A DNA stretch of 64,000 bases from Bradyrhizobium cajani (lineage in GTDB: Bacteria; Pseudomonadota; Alphaproteobacteria; Rhizobiales; Xanthobacteraceae), in contig NZ_WQNE01000001.1 in NCBI RefSeq assembly GCF_009759665.1, forward strand, positions 62,001 through 126,000, read 5' to 3'. Made by a program: the position numbers and the translations under genes. Position 1 is the first letter of the stretch. Each line of letters starts with the position of its first letter. Positions 15,158 through 23,560 of the stretch are shown piece by piece. The notes under the pieces were generated by a model, which saw only the letters and a list, made by a program, of their open reading frames with translations, did no database searches and was not told the DNA's origin.

Positions 15158-16381
15158 ATGACCGCCCATTACGACGCCCGCGAGACGCGCGAACAGGCCG
15201 CGCGCGAGGCCGACCTGTTCTCCCGCCTGCCGGACGTGCTGCGGGCCGCGATGGCCGCCCCGGCCTATGCCGAGCGCCTGAGTGGCCTCGACCCCGCCTC
15301 AGTGAGTTCCAGAGCGGCGCTGGCGGGCCTGCCGGTGCTGCGCAAGTCGGAGCTGCCGGCCCTGCACAGGGCCTCACCGCCCTTCGGAGGCTTCGTGGCG
15401 GCGGCCCCGGGGTCGTTCGCCCGCCTCTTCACCTCCCCCGGCCCGATCTTCGAGCCGGAGAGGCGGCAGGCCGACCCCTGGCGCGGCGCCCGGGCGCTGT
15501 TCGCGGCCGGGTTCCGTCCCGATGACATCGTCCTCAACACCTTCAGCTACCATCTCACCCCCGGCGGCTTCATCTTCGACGCCTCGGCGCGCGCGCTCGG
15601 CTGCGCCGTGATCCCGGCCGGCCCCGGCAATACGGAACAGCAATTCGAGCTGATCGAGGCCTACCGACCGGTCGGTTACAGCGGAACGCCGGACTTCCTG
15701 AAGATCCTGCTCGATGTCGCCTCAAGCTCGGGCCGCGACGTCTCCTCGATCAAGCGCGCGCTGGTCTCCGGGGCCGCGTTCCCACCCTCGCTCCAGGCCG
15801 AGATCAAGGCGCGCGGCATCGACGCCTACCAGGCCTTCGGCACCGCCGATCTCGGCCTCATCGCCTTCGAGACCGACGCGCGCGAGGGCATGGTCGTGAA
15901 CGAGGACCTGATCCTGGAGATCGTCAGGCCCGGCACAGGCGATCCCGTCGCGCCAGGCGAGGTCGGCGAGATCGTGGTGACCTCGCTCGACCCGCACCAT
16001 CCCTGGATCCGGCTCGCGCTCGGCGACCTCACCGCGGCGCTGCCGGGCCCGAGCCCGTGCGGGCGCACCAACATGCGCATCAAGGGCTGGATGGGCCGCG
16101 CCGACCAGACCACCAAGGTCAAGGGCATGTTCGTCCGGCCCGAGCAGATCGCCGAGATCGGCAAGCGCCATCCCGCACTGGGAAGGCTGCGCCTCGTCGT
16201 CACGCGCCAGGGCGAGGCCGACGCAATGACGCTGAAAGCGGAAACGGCGGCCGCCAACGACGCCCTGCGCGAGGAAATCGCGGCCAGCTTGCGCGCGGTG
16301 ACGAAGCTCGGCGGCGCGGTCGAACTGGTGCGCCCGGGCACGCTGCCGAACGACGGCAAGGTGATCGCGGACGAGCGGTAA
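15158..16381 (+). CDS. Phenylacetate-CoA ligase (PaaK)-like AMP-binding protein
   Basis: A 407-residue protein resembling PaaK-type ligases over its whole length: RLPDVLRAAMAAPAYAERL at the start, NTFSYHLTPGGFIFD, RALVSGAAFPPSLQAEIKAR, YQAFGTADLGLIAFE, GEVGEIVVTSLDP and a C-terminal VKGMFVRPEQIAEI. The canonical P-loop S-S-G-T-T-G is not present; the equivalent place reads FTSPGPIFEPE. Catalysis may therefore be altered or the nucleotide held differently. In relatives this gene commonly accompanies Liv operons, fitting activation of imported aryl or alkyl acids (inference). It is divergent from the AGE gene with an 86-bp spacer. Confidence 0.85.
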   Translation: MTAHYDARETREQAAREADLFSRLPDVLRAAMAAPAYAERLSGLDPASVSSRAALAGLPVLRKSELPALHRASPPFGGFVAAAPGSFARLFTSPGPIFEPERRQADPWRGARALFAAGFRPDDIVLNTFSYHLTPGGFIFDASARALGCAVIPAGPGNTEQQFELIEAYRPVGYSGTPDFLKILLDVASSSGRDVSSIKRALVSGAAFPPSLQAEIKARGIDAYQAFGTADLGLIAFETDAREGMVVNEDLILEIVRPGTGDPVAPGEVGEIVVTSLDPHHPWIRLALGDLTAALPGPSPCGRTNMRIKGWMGRADQTTKVKGMFVRPEQIAEIGKRHPALGRLRLVVTRQGEADAMTLKAETAAANDALREEIAASLRAVTKLGGAVELVRPGTLPNDGKVIADER

Positions 16382-16498
16382 ACGAGTCCGAGCCGCCCGA
16401 TCGGGAATTAACGGGGCAAATTCATCAACAGCCGTGTCCTTGCCCAGCTCAACGCGCAGAAAACTGCGCGAAGACAAGGCGATGAAGGCAAGACGCCC

Positions 16499-16600
16499 GT
16501 CATGATTTCGTCGGCCCCGGGCTTGACCCGACGATCGATCCTCTTTCAAGAAGAGTTCTGAAGAAGGCTGGGCCGGTCAAGCCCGCGCATGACAGGCACG
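16499..16600. repeat. Imperfect palindromic repeat (GGGCTTGACCC type)
   Basis: Left arm GTCATGATTTCGTCGGCCC with GGGCTTGACCCGACGATC; right arm GGCTGGGCCGGTCAAGCCC followed by GCGCATGAC. The arms are about 50 bp apart and inverted. This resembles a widespread rhizobial intergenic palindrome, here decayed. Confidence 0.65.
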
Positions 16601-16620
16601 ATCATTCCAGCGAGGCTCCC

Positions 16621-17430
16621 CTGTATTTCGCTCTCTCCAAGACCCTTGGCGTCGCGCTGTTGCCGATCAATCTCCTGGTCGAGCTGGGAATCCTCTCTGT
16701 TGTGCTGATGGCGACGCGTTTTGCTGCGCTCGGTCGCAAGCTCGCCGCAGTCACGCTGATCCTGCTGGCGCTCGCCGCGTTCTCGCCGCTCGGCAACCTC
16801 CTGCTTTATCCGCTGGAGTCGCGCTTTGCGCCCTGGGATCCGTCGCGCGGTGCGCCTGACGGCATCATCGTGCTCGGTGGCTCGATCGACACCGATCTGT
16901 CTGCGGCGCATCGCACGCCGGTCGTTGGGCACGCGGCCGATCGTCTGTTTGCGCCGGCCGAGCTCGCCCGCCGCTATCCCAATGCGCGCATCGTCTTCAC
17001 CGGAGGTACTCCGCGCCTGGTCTCGACCGAGTCGAGGGAAGCTGATCATGCCGCGACAGTCTTGGAGAATGTGGGCATCGCGAAGGAACGCCTGACCCTC
17101 GAGCGAGACTCCCGCAACACGTGGGAGAATGCGATCTTCACGAGGCAATTGGTGTCACCAAAACCGGGTGAGCGCTGGCTCCTGGTCACATCGGCGTTTC
17201 ACATGCCGCGCGCGATGGGAGTCTTCCGCAAGGCCGGATTTGACGTCGAAGCCTATCCCGTGGACTGGCGAATGGGTGGACGCGCCGATCTTTTTTCTTT
17301 CACCAATATGAGTGTGGACGGCCTTGGCCGAACCGACGTGGCCTTACGCGAGTGGATCGGCCTCGTGGCTTATCGCCTGATAGGCAGGACCGGAGAGTTG
17401 CTTCCGGGACCGGGACCGGGCAAGGACTAG
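16621..17430 (+). CDS. YdcF/ElyC family (DUF218) membrane-anchored protein
   Basis: The DUF218 core reads APDGIIVLGGSIDTDLS, then RLFAPAELARRYPNARIVFT, GGTPRLVSTESREADHA, ERDSRNTWENA and RWLLVTSAFHMPRAMGVFRK. These are the conserved GG, E-A and SAFH elements. Two hydrophobic segments precede it, so the domain faces the periplasm. Family members such as ElyC and SanA affect envelope and peptidoglycan integrity. Similarity to the usual opening (YFALSKTLGV) begins at a CTG at 16621, with GCGAGG just upstream; no ATG, GTG or TTG fits there. The next usable codon is TTG 16660, which would lose much of the first membrane segment. A CTG start or a mutated start is possible. Confidence 0.82.
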   Translation: MYFALSKTLGVALLPINLLVELGILSVVLMATRFAALGRKLAAVTLILLALAAFSPLGNLLLYPLESRFAPWDPSRGAPDGIIVLGGSIDTDLSAAHRTPVVGHAADRLFAPAELARRYPNARIVFTGGTPRLVSTESREADHAATVLENVGIAKERLTLERDSRNTWENAIFTRQLVSPKPGERWLLVTSAFHMPRAMGVFRKAGFDVEAYPVDWRMGGRADLFSFTNMSVDGLGRTDVALREWIGLVAYRLIGRTGELLPGPGPGKD

Positions 17431-17493
17431 GGCGCCGTATTCAAAAATCTGGGCGATACGGCAGGATTTGGAACGGAATCCAGCCCACGGGAC

Positions 17494-19128
17494 TCATGAT
17501 TTGGATAGCCGATAATTCCCTAGATAAAGAACATCCAGCCCCGAGCAAAAATACGTATGCAGCGCCTCCAGCGGAGCGTTCACAGTCGGCTGCTCGTTGA
17601 TGTTCAAGCTGGTGTTGATCAGAACCGGCAGCGAAGTCGCTTTCGCGAACTCGCCGATAAGACGGCTGTAAAGCGGATTTGAGTCCGCATGGACGCTCTG
17701 GATGCGCGCGGTATTGTCGACATGGACCACCGCCGGCATGGTCTCGGCGACCTTCTCATTGACCGGAAACGTCACCACCATGAAGGGGGCGTCGAACGTG
17801 TCCTCGAAATATTCAGCCTGGCGGTCGTACAGCACCGAGGGACAAAAGGGGCGAAACTCCTCGCGGTATTTGATCGTGAGATTGATGCGGTCCTTCATTC
17901 CCGCATGGCGCGGATCAGCCAGGATCGAGCGGTTGCCCAGCGCACGCGGACCGTATTCCATCCGCCCCTGGAACCAACCCACCGTCTTCTGCTCCGTCAG
18001 GTCGGTGACGCAGCGGGACACCGGATCATCGAGCAGTTCGAAGCGCGCGCCGATCTTGTCCAGCGTTTCGCGGATCGTGTCGTTCGAATATTCCGGTCCC
18101 CAGTAGGCATGGGTCAACGGTGCGATCGCGTGCCCCGCCTCGGCGCATTTCATCATCGCAGCTCCCAACGCCACGCCCGCGTCGTGCGGTACCGGCGGAA
18201 CGTAGAGACGCTCTACGGACGGCTCGGCCGCGATCTCCATGTTCATCTTGCAGTTCAGACCGACGCCGCCGGCGATGCAGACAGCGCCGCAACCGGTTTC
18301 GGCGATCGCGGAACGGATCACCTCGGTGGTGACGATCTCGAGCTGCTTCTGGCCGCTTGCGGCAATATTGGTCAGCCGCTGGTCGAGCGGCTGGCCGCGT
18401 AGCCGTCGCGGCCCCAGGATCTCCTCCATCTTCTCGGTGAAGATGCGCTCCTGCCGCGTCGAGAAATCGCTGGTGAAGATGTCCGCGTCGCGCCTGCGCT
18501 TGTCGAGCTCAGGATCGAGCTCGTAGTTGATGCCGTTCGGACGCAGGAGCTTGGCGAACTTGTCGAGGTAGTCCGGGCTTCCGTATGACGACAGGCCCAT
18601 GACCTTGTATTCGTCATTGGTCATCTGATAACCGAGATACTGCGTCAGCATCCCGTAATAGAGCCCGAGACTGTTGTGGCGACCGAACCGCGTCAGCACG
18701 CGGAAGTCGTTGCCGCGCGCATGGGCGACGAGGCCGGAGCTGGAATCTCCCGAGAAGTCGAAGCAAGCGACGGTCGCCTCGGAAAAACCGGATCCGTAAA
18801 ACGAGCTCGCGGCGTGGCAGAGGTGATGGTCGTAGAGCTCGATCTTCGGGCTGTGCCCGAACTGGTACTTGAAATATTCGGCAAGGCGCTGGCCGTAATT
18901 CGTGTAGGTCTTTAGCGGCGAGCACATCCAGTCGACGTCGCGCATGGTGATGCCGGCCTGCTTCAGGCAGAATCCGATCGCGCCACGCGGCAGCTCGCCG
19001 CGCGCGTGCTTGGCGAGCGTGAAACGTTCCTCTTCGGCGGCTGCGATCAATTCGCCATCGCGCAGCAAGACGGCCGCCCCGTCATGATGCCCGTGCTTGA
19101 TACCGGAGCTGATCCCGATCACATACAT
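17494..19128 (-). CDS. NodU/CmcH family carbamoyltransferase
   Basis: A 544-residue O-carbamoyltransferase. The N-terminal ASKHA-fold domain begins YVIGISSGIKHGHHDGAAVL and contains AAAEEERFTLAKHARGELP, DHHLCHAASSFYGSGF and FDFSGDSSSG. The middle has CIAGGVGLNCKMNMEI, and the C-terminal domain has GRMEYGPRALGNRSILADPR, FRPFCPS and LPVLINTSLNINEQP. All metal- and carbamoyl-phosphate-binding motifs appear intact. Relatives carbamoylate sugar hydroxyls on Nod factors, antibiotics and polysaccharides. Here it opens the polysaccharide region, divergent from gmhB, so surface glycan decoration is most likely; nod genes are not in view. Confidence 0.92.
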   Translation of the reverse strand: MYVIGISSGIKHGHHDGAAVLLRDGELIAAAEEERFTLAKHARGELPRGAIGFCLKQAGITMRDVDWMCSPLKTYTNYGQRLAEYFKYQFGHSPKIELYDHHLCHAASSFYGSGFSEATVACFDFSGDSSSGLVAHARGNDFRVLTRFGRHNSLGLYYGMLTQYLGYQMTNDEYKVMGLSSYGSPDYLDKFAKLLRPNGINYELDPELDKRRRDADIFTSDFSTRQERIFTEKMEEILGPRRLRGQPLDQRLTNIAASGQKQLEIVTTEVIRSAIAETGCGAVCIAGGVGLNCKMNMEIAAEPSVERLYVPPVPHDAGVALGAAMMKCAEAGHAIAPLTHAYWGPEYSNDTIRETLDKIGARFELLDDPVSRCVTDLTEQKTVGWFQGRMEYGPRALGNRSILADPRHAGMKDRINLTIKYREEFRPFCPSVLYDRQAEYFEDTFDAPFMVVTFPVNEKVAETMPAVVHVDNTARIQSVHADSNPLYSRLIGEFAKATSLPVLINTSLNINEQPTVNAPLEALHTYFCSGLDVLYLGNYRLSKS

Positions 19129-19250
19129 GCGTGCGCACCTTCGAGAAAACCGCCTTTTATAACAGCTTGCGGCAAAGTAAATCACATCCTTGACAAGATG
19201 CCGGTCGAACGGCGAACAAAGGCCACAAACATTTGTTGCGGCTCTCCATC

Positions 19251-19766
19251 ATGACGACATCGACCCGCCCGGCCGTCTTCTTTGACCGCGACGGCGTCCT
19301 CAACCACGATGCAGGCTACCTGTTCGAGGCCAGCAAGTTCGAATGGATGGACGGCGCGCGCGAGGCGGTCAGGCTCGTGAACAAGGCCGGCTATTTCGCC
19401 TTTGTCGTCACCAACCAGTCCGGCGTCGCCCGCGGCTTCTACCAGGAGAGCGACGTGGACGCGCTGCATCGCTGGATGGCGGACCAGCTGGCCACGGTCG
19501 GTGCACGCATCGATGCGTTCGAGTATTGTCCCGACCATCCCGAGGGCGTCATCGAGCGCTACCGTCGCGACAGCGACCGGCGCAAGCCCGGGCCCGGGAT
19601 GATCATCGACCTGATGAAGCGATTTCCCGTCGCGGCCGACCGCAGCATCCTGATCGGAGACCAGCAGCGCGACGTGGAAGCCGCGCGCGCCGCGGGCATC
19701 CGCGGCCTGCTGTTTCGGGAAGGCAATCTTGCGGCCTTCGTGCGCGAGGCTCTGAAACTCGGCTGA
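19251..19766 (+). CDS. gmhB: D-glycero-D-manno-heptose 1,7-bisphosphate 7-phosphatase (HAD-IIIA)
   Basis: A 171-residue HAD phosphatase. Motif I is FFDRDGVLNHDAGYL, motif II FVVTNQSGVARGFY, then the RRKPGPGM element, and motif IV ILIGDQQRDVEAARAAGI. The zinc-loop cysteines typical of E. coli GmhB are reduced to one in EYCPDHPEG, as in some shorter homologues. It removes the C7 phosphate during ADP-heptose or GDP-heptose synthesis. Related HAD-IIIA enzymes act on histidinol phosphate. The LPS context favours GmhB. Confidence 0.82.
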   Translation: MTTSTRPAVFFDRDGVLNHDAGYLFEASKFEWMDGAREAVRLVNKAGYFAFVVTNQSGVARGFYQESDVDALHRWMADQLATVGARIDAFEYCPDHPEGVIERYRRDSDRRKPGPGMIIDLMKRFPVAADRSILIGDQQRDVEAARAAGIRGLLFREGNLAAFVREALKLG

Positions 19767-19906
19767 GGCCGCTCCGCCCATGCGTTGAAATTCACCCGTT
19801 CCCGGGATAGTCATCCCGTGGCAGGGCTCACCTACGGCGCAGTGGTGCTCCTTCGTTTGTGGTACACGACGCCACGCAGCATCAGCGAACTGGAGCCCCG
19901 AGTCTC

Positions 19907-21091
19907 GTGCGTGTCCTCATCCTCAACGCCGACTATCAGCGCTTCCTCGCCTGGCTATACCGGCGCCATCCGGGACTCGACGGTGCGCCCTACGACGCGC
20001 AGATGGCGGCGCGCAACGCCAGCTTGTTCGGCGTTGCCAATTTCTATTCGCGCAATTTCGCTGCGGCGGGACACGTCGCCGCCGACATCCACGTGAACAA
20101 TCTCTGGATGCGGGCGGCGTGGGCGCGCGAGCACGGGCTTACCGTCGAGCAGCCGCCATCGCCCGACGCCGCGGTGCAGCGGCAAGCGATTCCCGGTTGG
20201 CTGCTGCGCGCGGTCGCACCGTTCAAGCCGGTCCTCCGGCCGCTTGCGCGCAAGGTGGGCCTGAGCCCGCGGCTCGACGCGGAGGCCGAGAAGGTCCTGC
20301 TGGCGCAGATCGAGGACTTCAAGCCGGATCTGATCCTGAACCAGGATCTCTTCCACGTCGAAACGCGCCTGGCGCGCCGGATCAAGCAGATCGGCCGCCC
20401 CATCCTGCTCGGCCAGGTCGGCGTCGTGCCGTCGCGCGGTGAGGACTGGTCGGTCTACGATCTCCTGCTCTCGCAGATATCGGCAGTGGTCGATTCCTTT
20501 CGGGCCCAGGGCGCGCGTTCCGAGATGATCCACCTGGCGTTCGAGCCCGGCATCCTCGACGTTCTGCCGCCAAGGCCTGAACGAAACATCGACGTCTCCT
20601 TCGTCGGCGCGATCTCGGCCGATCACCAGCAGCGGGTTGCGCAGCTCGAAGCGGTTGCGCGAAAATACGATCTGAAACTCTACGGCAGCGGCCTGGACAG
20701 CCTTCCCGCCTCCTCGCCGCTGCACCGCTGCTATCAGGGCGAGGTCTGGGGCGTGGAGATGTATCAGGCGCTACGCGCGTCACGCGTCACGCTCAATTCA
20801 CATATCGACATGGCTGGACGCGAGGCCGGCAATGCGCGCCTGTTCGAGGCGACTGGCGTCGGAACCTTCCTCCTGACCGACTACAAGGACAATCTTCACA
20901 CGCTGTTCGACGATGGCCGCGAGGTCGCGGCCTGGCGCTCGGTCGACGATTGCCTCGGCCTGATCGACCGTTACCTCGCGAATGAGGACGAGCGCCGCGC
21001 GATCGCCGCTGCCGGACAGGCACGGACGCTGTCGACGCACACGTTCAGGCAGCGGATCGACCACATCCTCCGCTTGGCCGGTCAAAACTAG
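19907..21091 (+). CDS. CgeB-like glycosyltransferase (GT4 C-terminal domain)
   Basis: A 394-residue protein. The N-terminal Rossmann part begins VRVLILNADYQRFLAWLY, and KPDLILNQDLFH follows mid-domain. The C-terminal donor-binding domain reads DVSFVGAISADHQQRVAQLE, then LKLYGSGLD, SRVTLNSHIDMAGREAGNAR and LFEATGVGTFLLTDYKDN. The N-R-F-E-x-x-G pattern is characteristic of CgeB and spore-maturation-type glycosyltransferases. GTG at 19907 preceded by GGAG is the best start. It lies between gmhB and a cupin gene in the same direction. Donor sugar unknown. Confidence 0.82.
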   Translation: MRVLILNADYQRFLAWLYRRHPGLDGAPYDAQMAARNASLFGVANFYSRNFAAAGHVAADIHVNNLWMRAAWAREHGLTVEQPPSPDAAVQRQAIPGWLLRAVAPFKPVLRPLARKVGLSPRLDAEAEKVLLAQIEDFKPDLILNQDLFHVETRLARRIKQIGRPILLGQVGVVPSRGEDWSVYDLLLSQISAVVDSFRAQGARSEMIHLAFEPGILDVLPPRPERNIDVSFVGAISADHQQRVAQLEAVARKYDLKLYGSGLDSLPASSPLHRCYQGEVWGVEMYQALRASRVTLNSHIDMAGREAGNARLFEATGVGTFLLTDYKDNLHTLFDDGREVAAWRSVDDCLGLIDRYLANEDERRAIAAAGQARTLSTHTFRQRIDHILRLAGQN

Positions 21092-21202
21092 CGCATCGCG
21101 ACGGCGGCCTCGTCCGCCCTTGACGGTGCCGGCCAAAATGGCCAAAGTGCCGGGCCTGGACGCTATGTCACTCTAATTCCTAAGCTTTTTCGGGACAAAT
21201 CG

Positions 21203-21649
21203 ATGAAACACGTCGAACAAGTTCGATTCGGCGATCAGCTCTACGCCATCATCGTGCGTGCCTCGTTTCGCGAGCCTGGCATCCACTTCTTTTCTACGCC
21301 CGAACTGTCGCAGCAGCTCGCCTTCATGAGCCATCCCGAGGGCAAGAGCATCGCCCCCCACCGCCACAACAAGGTGACGCGGGAGGTGCACTACACGCAG
21401 GAGGTGCTCCTGATCCAGAAGGGCAAGCTCCAGGTCGATTTCTACACGGTAGCCGAGGAATATCTGGAAAGCCGCATCCTGAGCGCGGGCGACATCATCC
21501 TGCTCTGCAGCGGCGCGCACGGTTTCCACGTGCTCGAGCCGCTCGAGATGTTCGAGATCAAGCAGGGCCCCTATGCCGGCGAGAACGACAAGACTCGTTT
21601 TCCCGAGGCCGCGCCGTCCGAGATCAGGGTCAAGGGTCCAGGCCTGTGA
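21203..21649 (+). CDS. Cupin-fold protein of polysaccharide clusters
   Basis: A 148-residue single-domain protein. The cupin motifs are HRHNKVTREVHYTQEVLLIQ with KGKLQVDFY (metal His pair and Glu) and GDIILLCSGAHGFHVLE. It is not FdtA-like, since the HAHK and WHEMHDF elements are missing, so a ketoisomerase role is not supported. It precedes the DegT aminotransferase by 25 bp, suggesting action on the same sugar nucleotide or on glycan length control. Function unproven. Confidence 0.75.
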   Translation: MKHVEQVRFGDQLYAIIVRASFREPGIHFFSTPELSQQLAFMSHPEGKSIAPHRHNKVTREVHYTQEVLLIQKGKLQVDFYTVAEEYLESRILSAGDIILLCSGAHGFHVLEPLEMFEIKQGPYAGENDKTRFPEAAPSEIRVKGPGL

Positions 21650-21674
21650 GCGAGACGCCTGTGAGGGAAAGCCT

Positions 21675-22796
21675 GTGAGCGACGCGTTCATCCCCGTCAA
21701 CTCGCCATTGCTCCACGGAAACGAGGCCGAGTACCTGGCAGAGTGCATCCGCACCGGGTGGATCTCGTCCGAAGGCCCGTTCATCAAGCGCTTCGAGCAG
21801 GCCATGGCGGAAGCCGCCGGCCGCCGCCATGGCGTCGCCGTCACCAACGGCTCGGTGGCGCTCGACATCGCCATGCATGCGCTCGGACTTGAGCCCGGTG
21901 ACGAGGTCATCATTCCAACCTTCACGATCATCAGCTGCGCCGCCGCCGTGACCCGGGCGGGGCTGGTCCCGGTCGGTGTCGATTGCGATCCCGCGACCTG
22001 GAACATGACGATCGAAGGTGTTGAAGCCGCGATCACGCCGCGCACGCGCGCGATCATGCTGGTGCACATTTACGGCCTGCCGGTCGATCTCGAACCGATC
22101 ATGAAGCTCGCCAAGGCGCGCGGCCTGAAGGTGATCGAGGACGCCGCCGAAATGCACGGCCAGACCTATCGCGGCGCCCCCTGCGGCAGTTTTGGGGATG
22201 TCTCGACCTTCAGCTTCTATCCCAACAAGCACGTCACGACTGGTGAAGGCGGCATGATCCTCACCGACGACTATGCTCTGGCCGAGCGTCTCGCAAACCT
22301 TCGCAATCTCTGCTTCCAGCCGCAGCAACGCTTCATCCACGAGGAGCTCGGCTGGAACGCGCGCATGACGAACCTGCAGGCGGCGCTTGGCGTCGCCCAG
22401 GTCGAGCGCCTGCCGCGGACCGTCGAGATCAAGCGCCGCATCGGCCAGCTCTATGATGAGCATCTGGCTGATGTCGCCTGCATCCGCCGTCCGGTCGCCA
22501 GAACCAATTACGCCGACAACATCTACTGGGTCTATGGCGTCGTCTTGAACAACGACGTTCTCTTCGATGCCAAGGAGGCGATGCGGCGGCTGGGGGAGAA
22601 GGGTATCGGCACACGGCCATTCTTCTGGTGCATGCACGAGCAGCCGGTGCTGCGCCGCATGGGCTTCATGCTGAACGAGTCCCACCCGAACGCTGAGCGC
22701 ATCGCCCGCCGCGGCTTCTATCTGCCGAGCGGACTTGCGCTCACCGACGACGAGATCGCGCGATCCGCGGAGGCGCTGAAGGAGATTCTGGCGTGA
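21675..22796 (+). CDS. DegT/DnrJ/EryC1/StrS family PLP aminotransferase (sugar transaminase)
   Basis: A 373-residue nucleotide-sugar aminotransferase resembling perosamine synthetase. Motifs: VAVTNGSVALDIAMHALGLE, then GDEVIIPTFTIISCAAAVTR, VIEDAAEMHGQ and FSFYPNKHVTTGEGGM, where Lys forms the PLP aldimine. The C-terminal part has WVYGVV and FFWCMHEQPVL. It would convert a 4-keto (or 3-keto) 6-deoxyhexose nucleotide to the amino sugar. GTG at 21675 is chosen; a tandem CCTGTGAG motif gives several near-identical GTG candidates at 21648-21677. Its stop overlaps the methyltransferase start (GTGA). Confidence 0.9.
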   Translation: MSDAFIPVNSPLLHGNEAEYLAECIRTGWISSEGPFIKRFEQAMAEAAGRRHGVAVTNGSVALDIAMHALGLEPGDEVIIPTFTIISCAAAVTRAGLVPVGVDCDPATWNMTIEGVEAAITPRTRAIMLVHIYGLPVDLEPIMKLAKARGLKVIEDAAEMHGQTYRGAPCGSFGDVSTFSFYPNKHVTTGEGGMILTDDYALAERLANLRNLCFQPQQRFIHEELGWNARMTNLQAALGVAQVERLPRTVEIKRRIGQLYDEHLADVACIRRPVARTNYADNIYWVYGVVLNNDVLFDAKEAMRRLGEKGIGTRPFFWCMHEQPVLRRMGFMLNESHPNAERIARRGFYLPSGLALTDDEIARSAEALKEILA

Positions 22797-23560
22797 GCGT
22801 GTTTGCGGATTACGCGCCCTGGTACGACCTCTTGTACCGGGACAAGGATTACGCCGCCGAGGTCGACTTCGTCGAAGCCCGGCTGTGCAGGGCTGGCATG
22901 GCCTCGGGCAAACTCCTCGATCTCGGTTGCGGCACCGGGCTGCATGCAATCGAATTCGCGCGCCGGGGCTGGGATGTCGCCGGCGTCGATCTCAGCGCGG
23001 ACATGATTGCCAGGGCGAAGGCGCGCGCCGCACAGGCCGGGCTCAAGATTCCCTTTCGGCAGGGCGACGCCTGCGAGGTTGGCGCGGAGCGCGATTGCGA
23101 CGCCGTGGTCTCGCTGTTTCACGTCGCGAGCTATCAGAACGACCATGAGCACCTGGCTGCGCTTTTCCGCACTGCCCACGCGGCCTTGAAGCCCGGCGGC
23201 GTGTTCTTCTTCGACTATTGGTACGGCGGCGCCGTGCTGGCGCAGGGCGTCGAGACGCGCGTCAAGATGATCGAGCAGCCTCCGCTGCGCCTGACCCGGA
23301 TCGCGCAATCCGACCATGACGAGCCAAAAGCGACGGTGTTCGTGAACTACACCCTGTTCTGCGAGGACATGGACCGCTCGACGATCCGGCGCGTCGACGA
23401 GACCCATCACATGCGCTACTGGTTTCCCTTCGAGGTCGAAGCCATTCTCAGGCGTTGCGGGTTCGAGCCGACCGGCAGCCATGCCTGGCTGTCCGACGCC
23501 GCGCCGAACGTGAAGGACTGGGGCGCCTATACGATCGCGAGAAAGGCCGCGAAGCCGTGA
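22793..23560 (+). CDS. Class I SAM-dependent methyltransferase (sugar or amino-sugar type)
   Basis: A 255-residue methyltransferase with motif I LLDLGCGTGLHAIEFARRG, post-I VAGVDLSADMIARAK, an acidic motif II FRQGDACEV and motif III ALKPGGVFFFDYWYGG. The opening FADYAPWYDLLYRDKDYAAE resembles the dTDP-aminosugar N-methyltransferases of the DesVI/TylM1 group. GTG start overlapping the aminotransferase stop by 4 bp implies translational coupling and a shared substrate. An N-methylated amino sugar is a reasonable inference. Its end again overlaps the next gene by 4 bp. Confidence 0.85.
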   Translation: MSVFADYAPWYDLLYRDKDYAAEVDFVEARLCRAGMASGKLLDLGCGTGLHAIEFARRGWDVAGVDLSADMIARAKARAAQAGLKIPFRQGDACEVGAERDCDAVVSLFHVASYQNDHEHLAALFRTAHAALKPGGVFFFDYWYGGAVLAQGVETRVKMIEQPPLRLTRIAQSDHDEPKATVFVNYTLFCEDMDRSTIRRVDETHHMRYWFPFEVEAILRRCGFEPTGSHAWLSDAAPNVKDWGAYTIARKAAKP

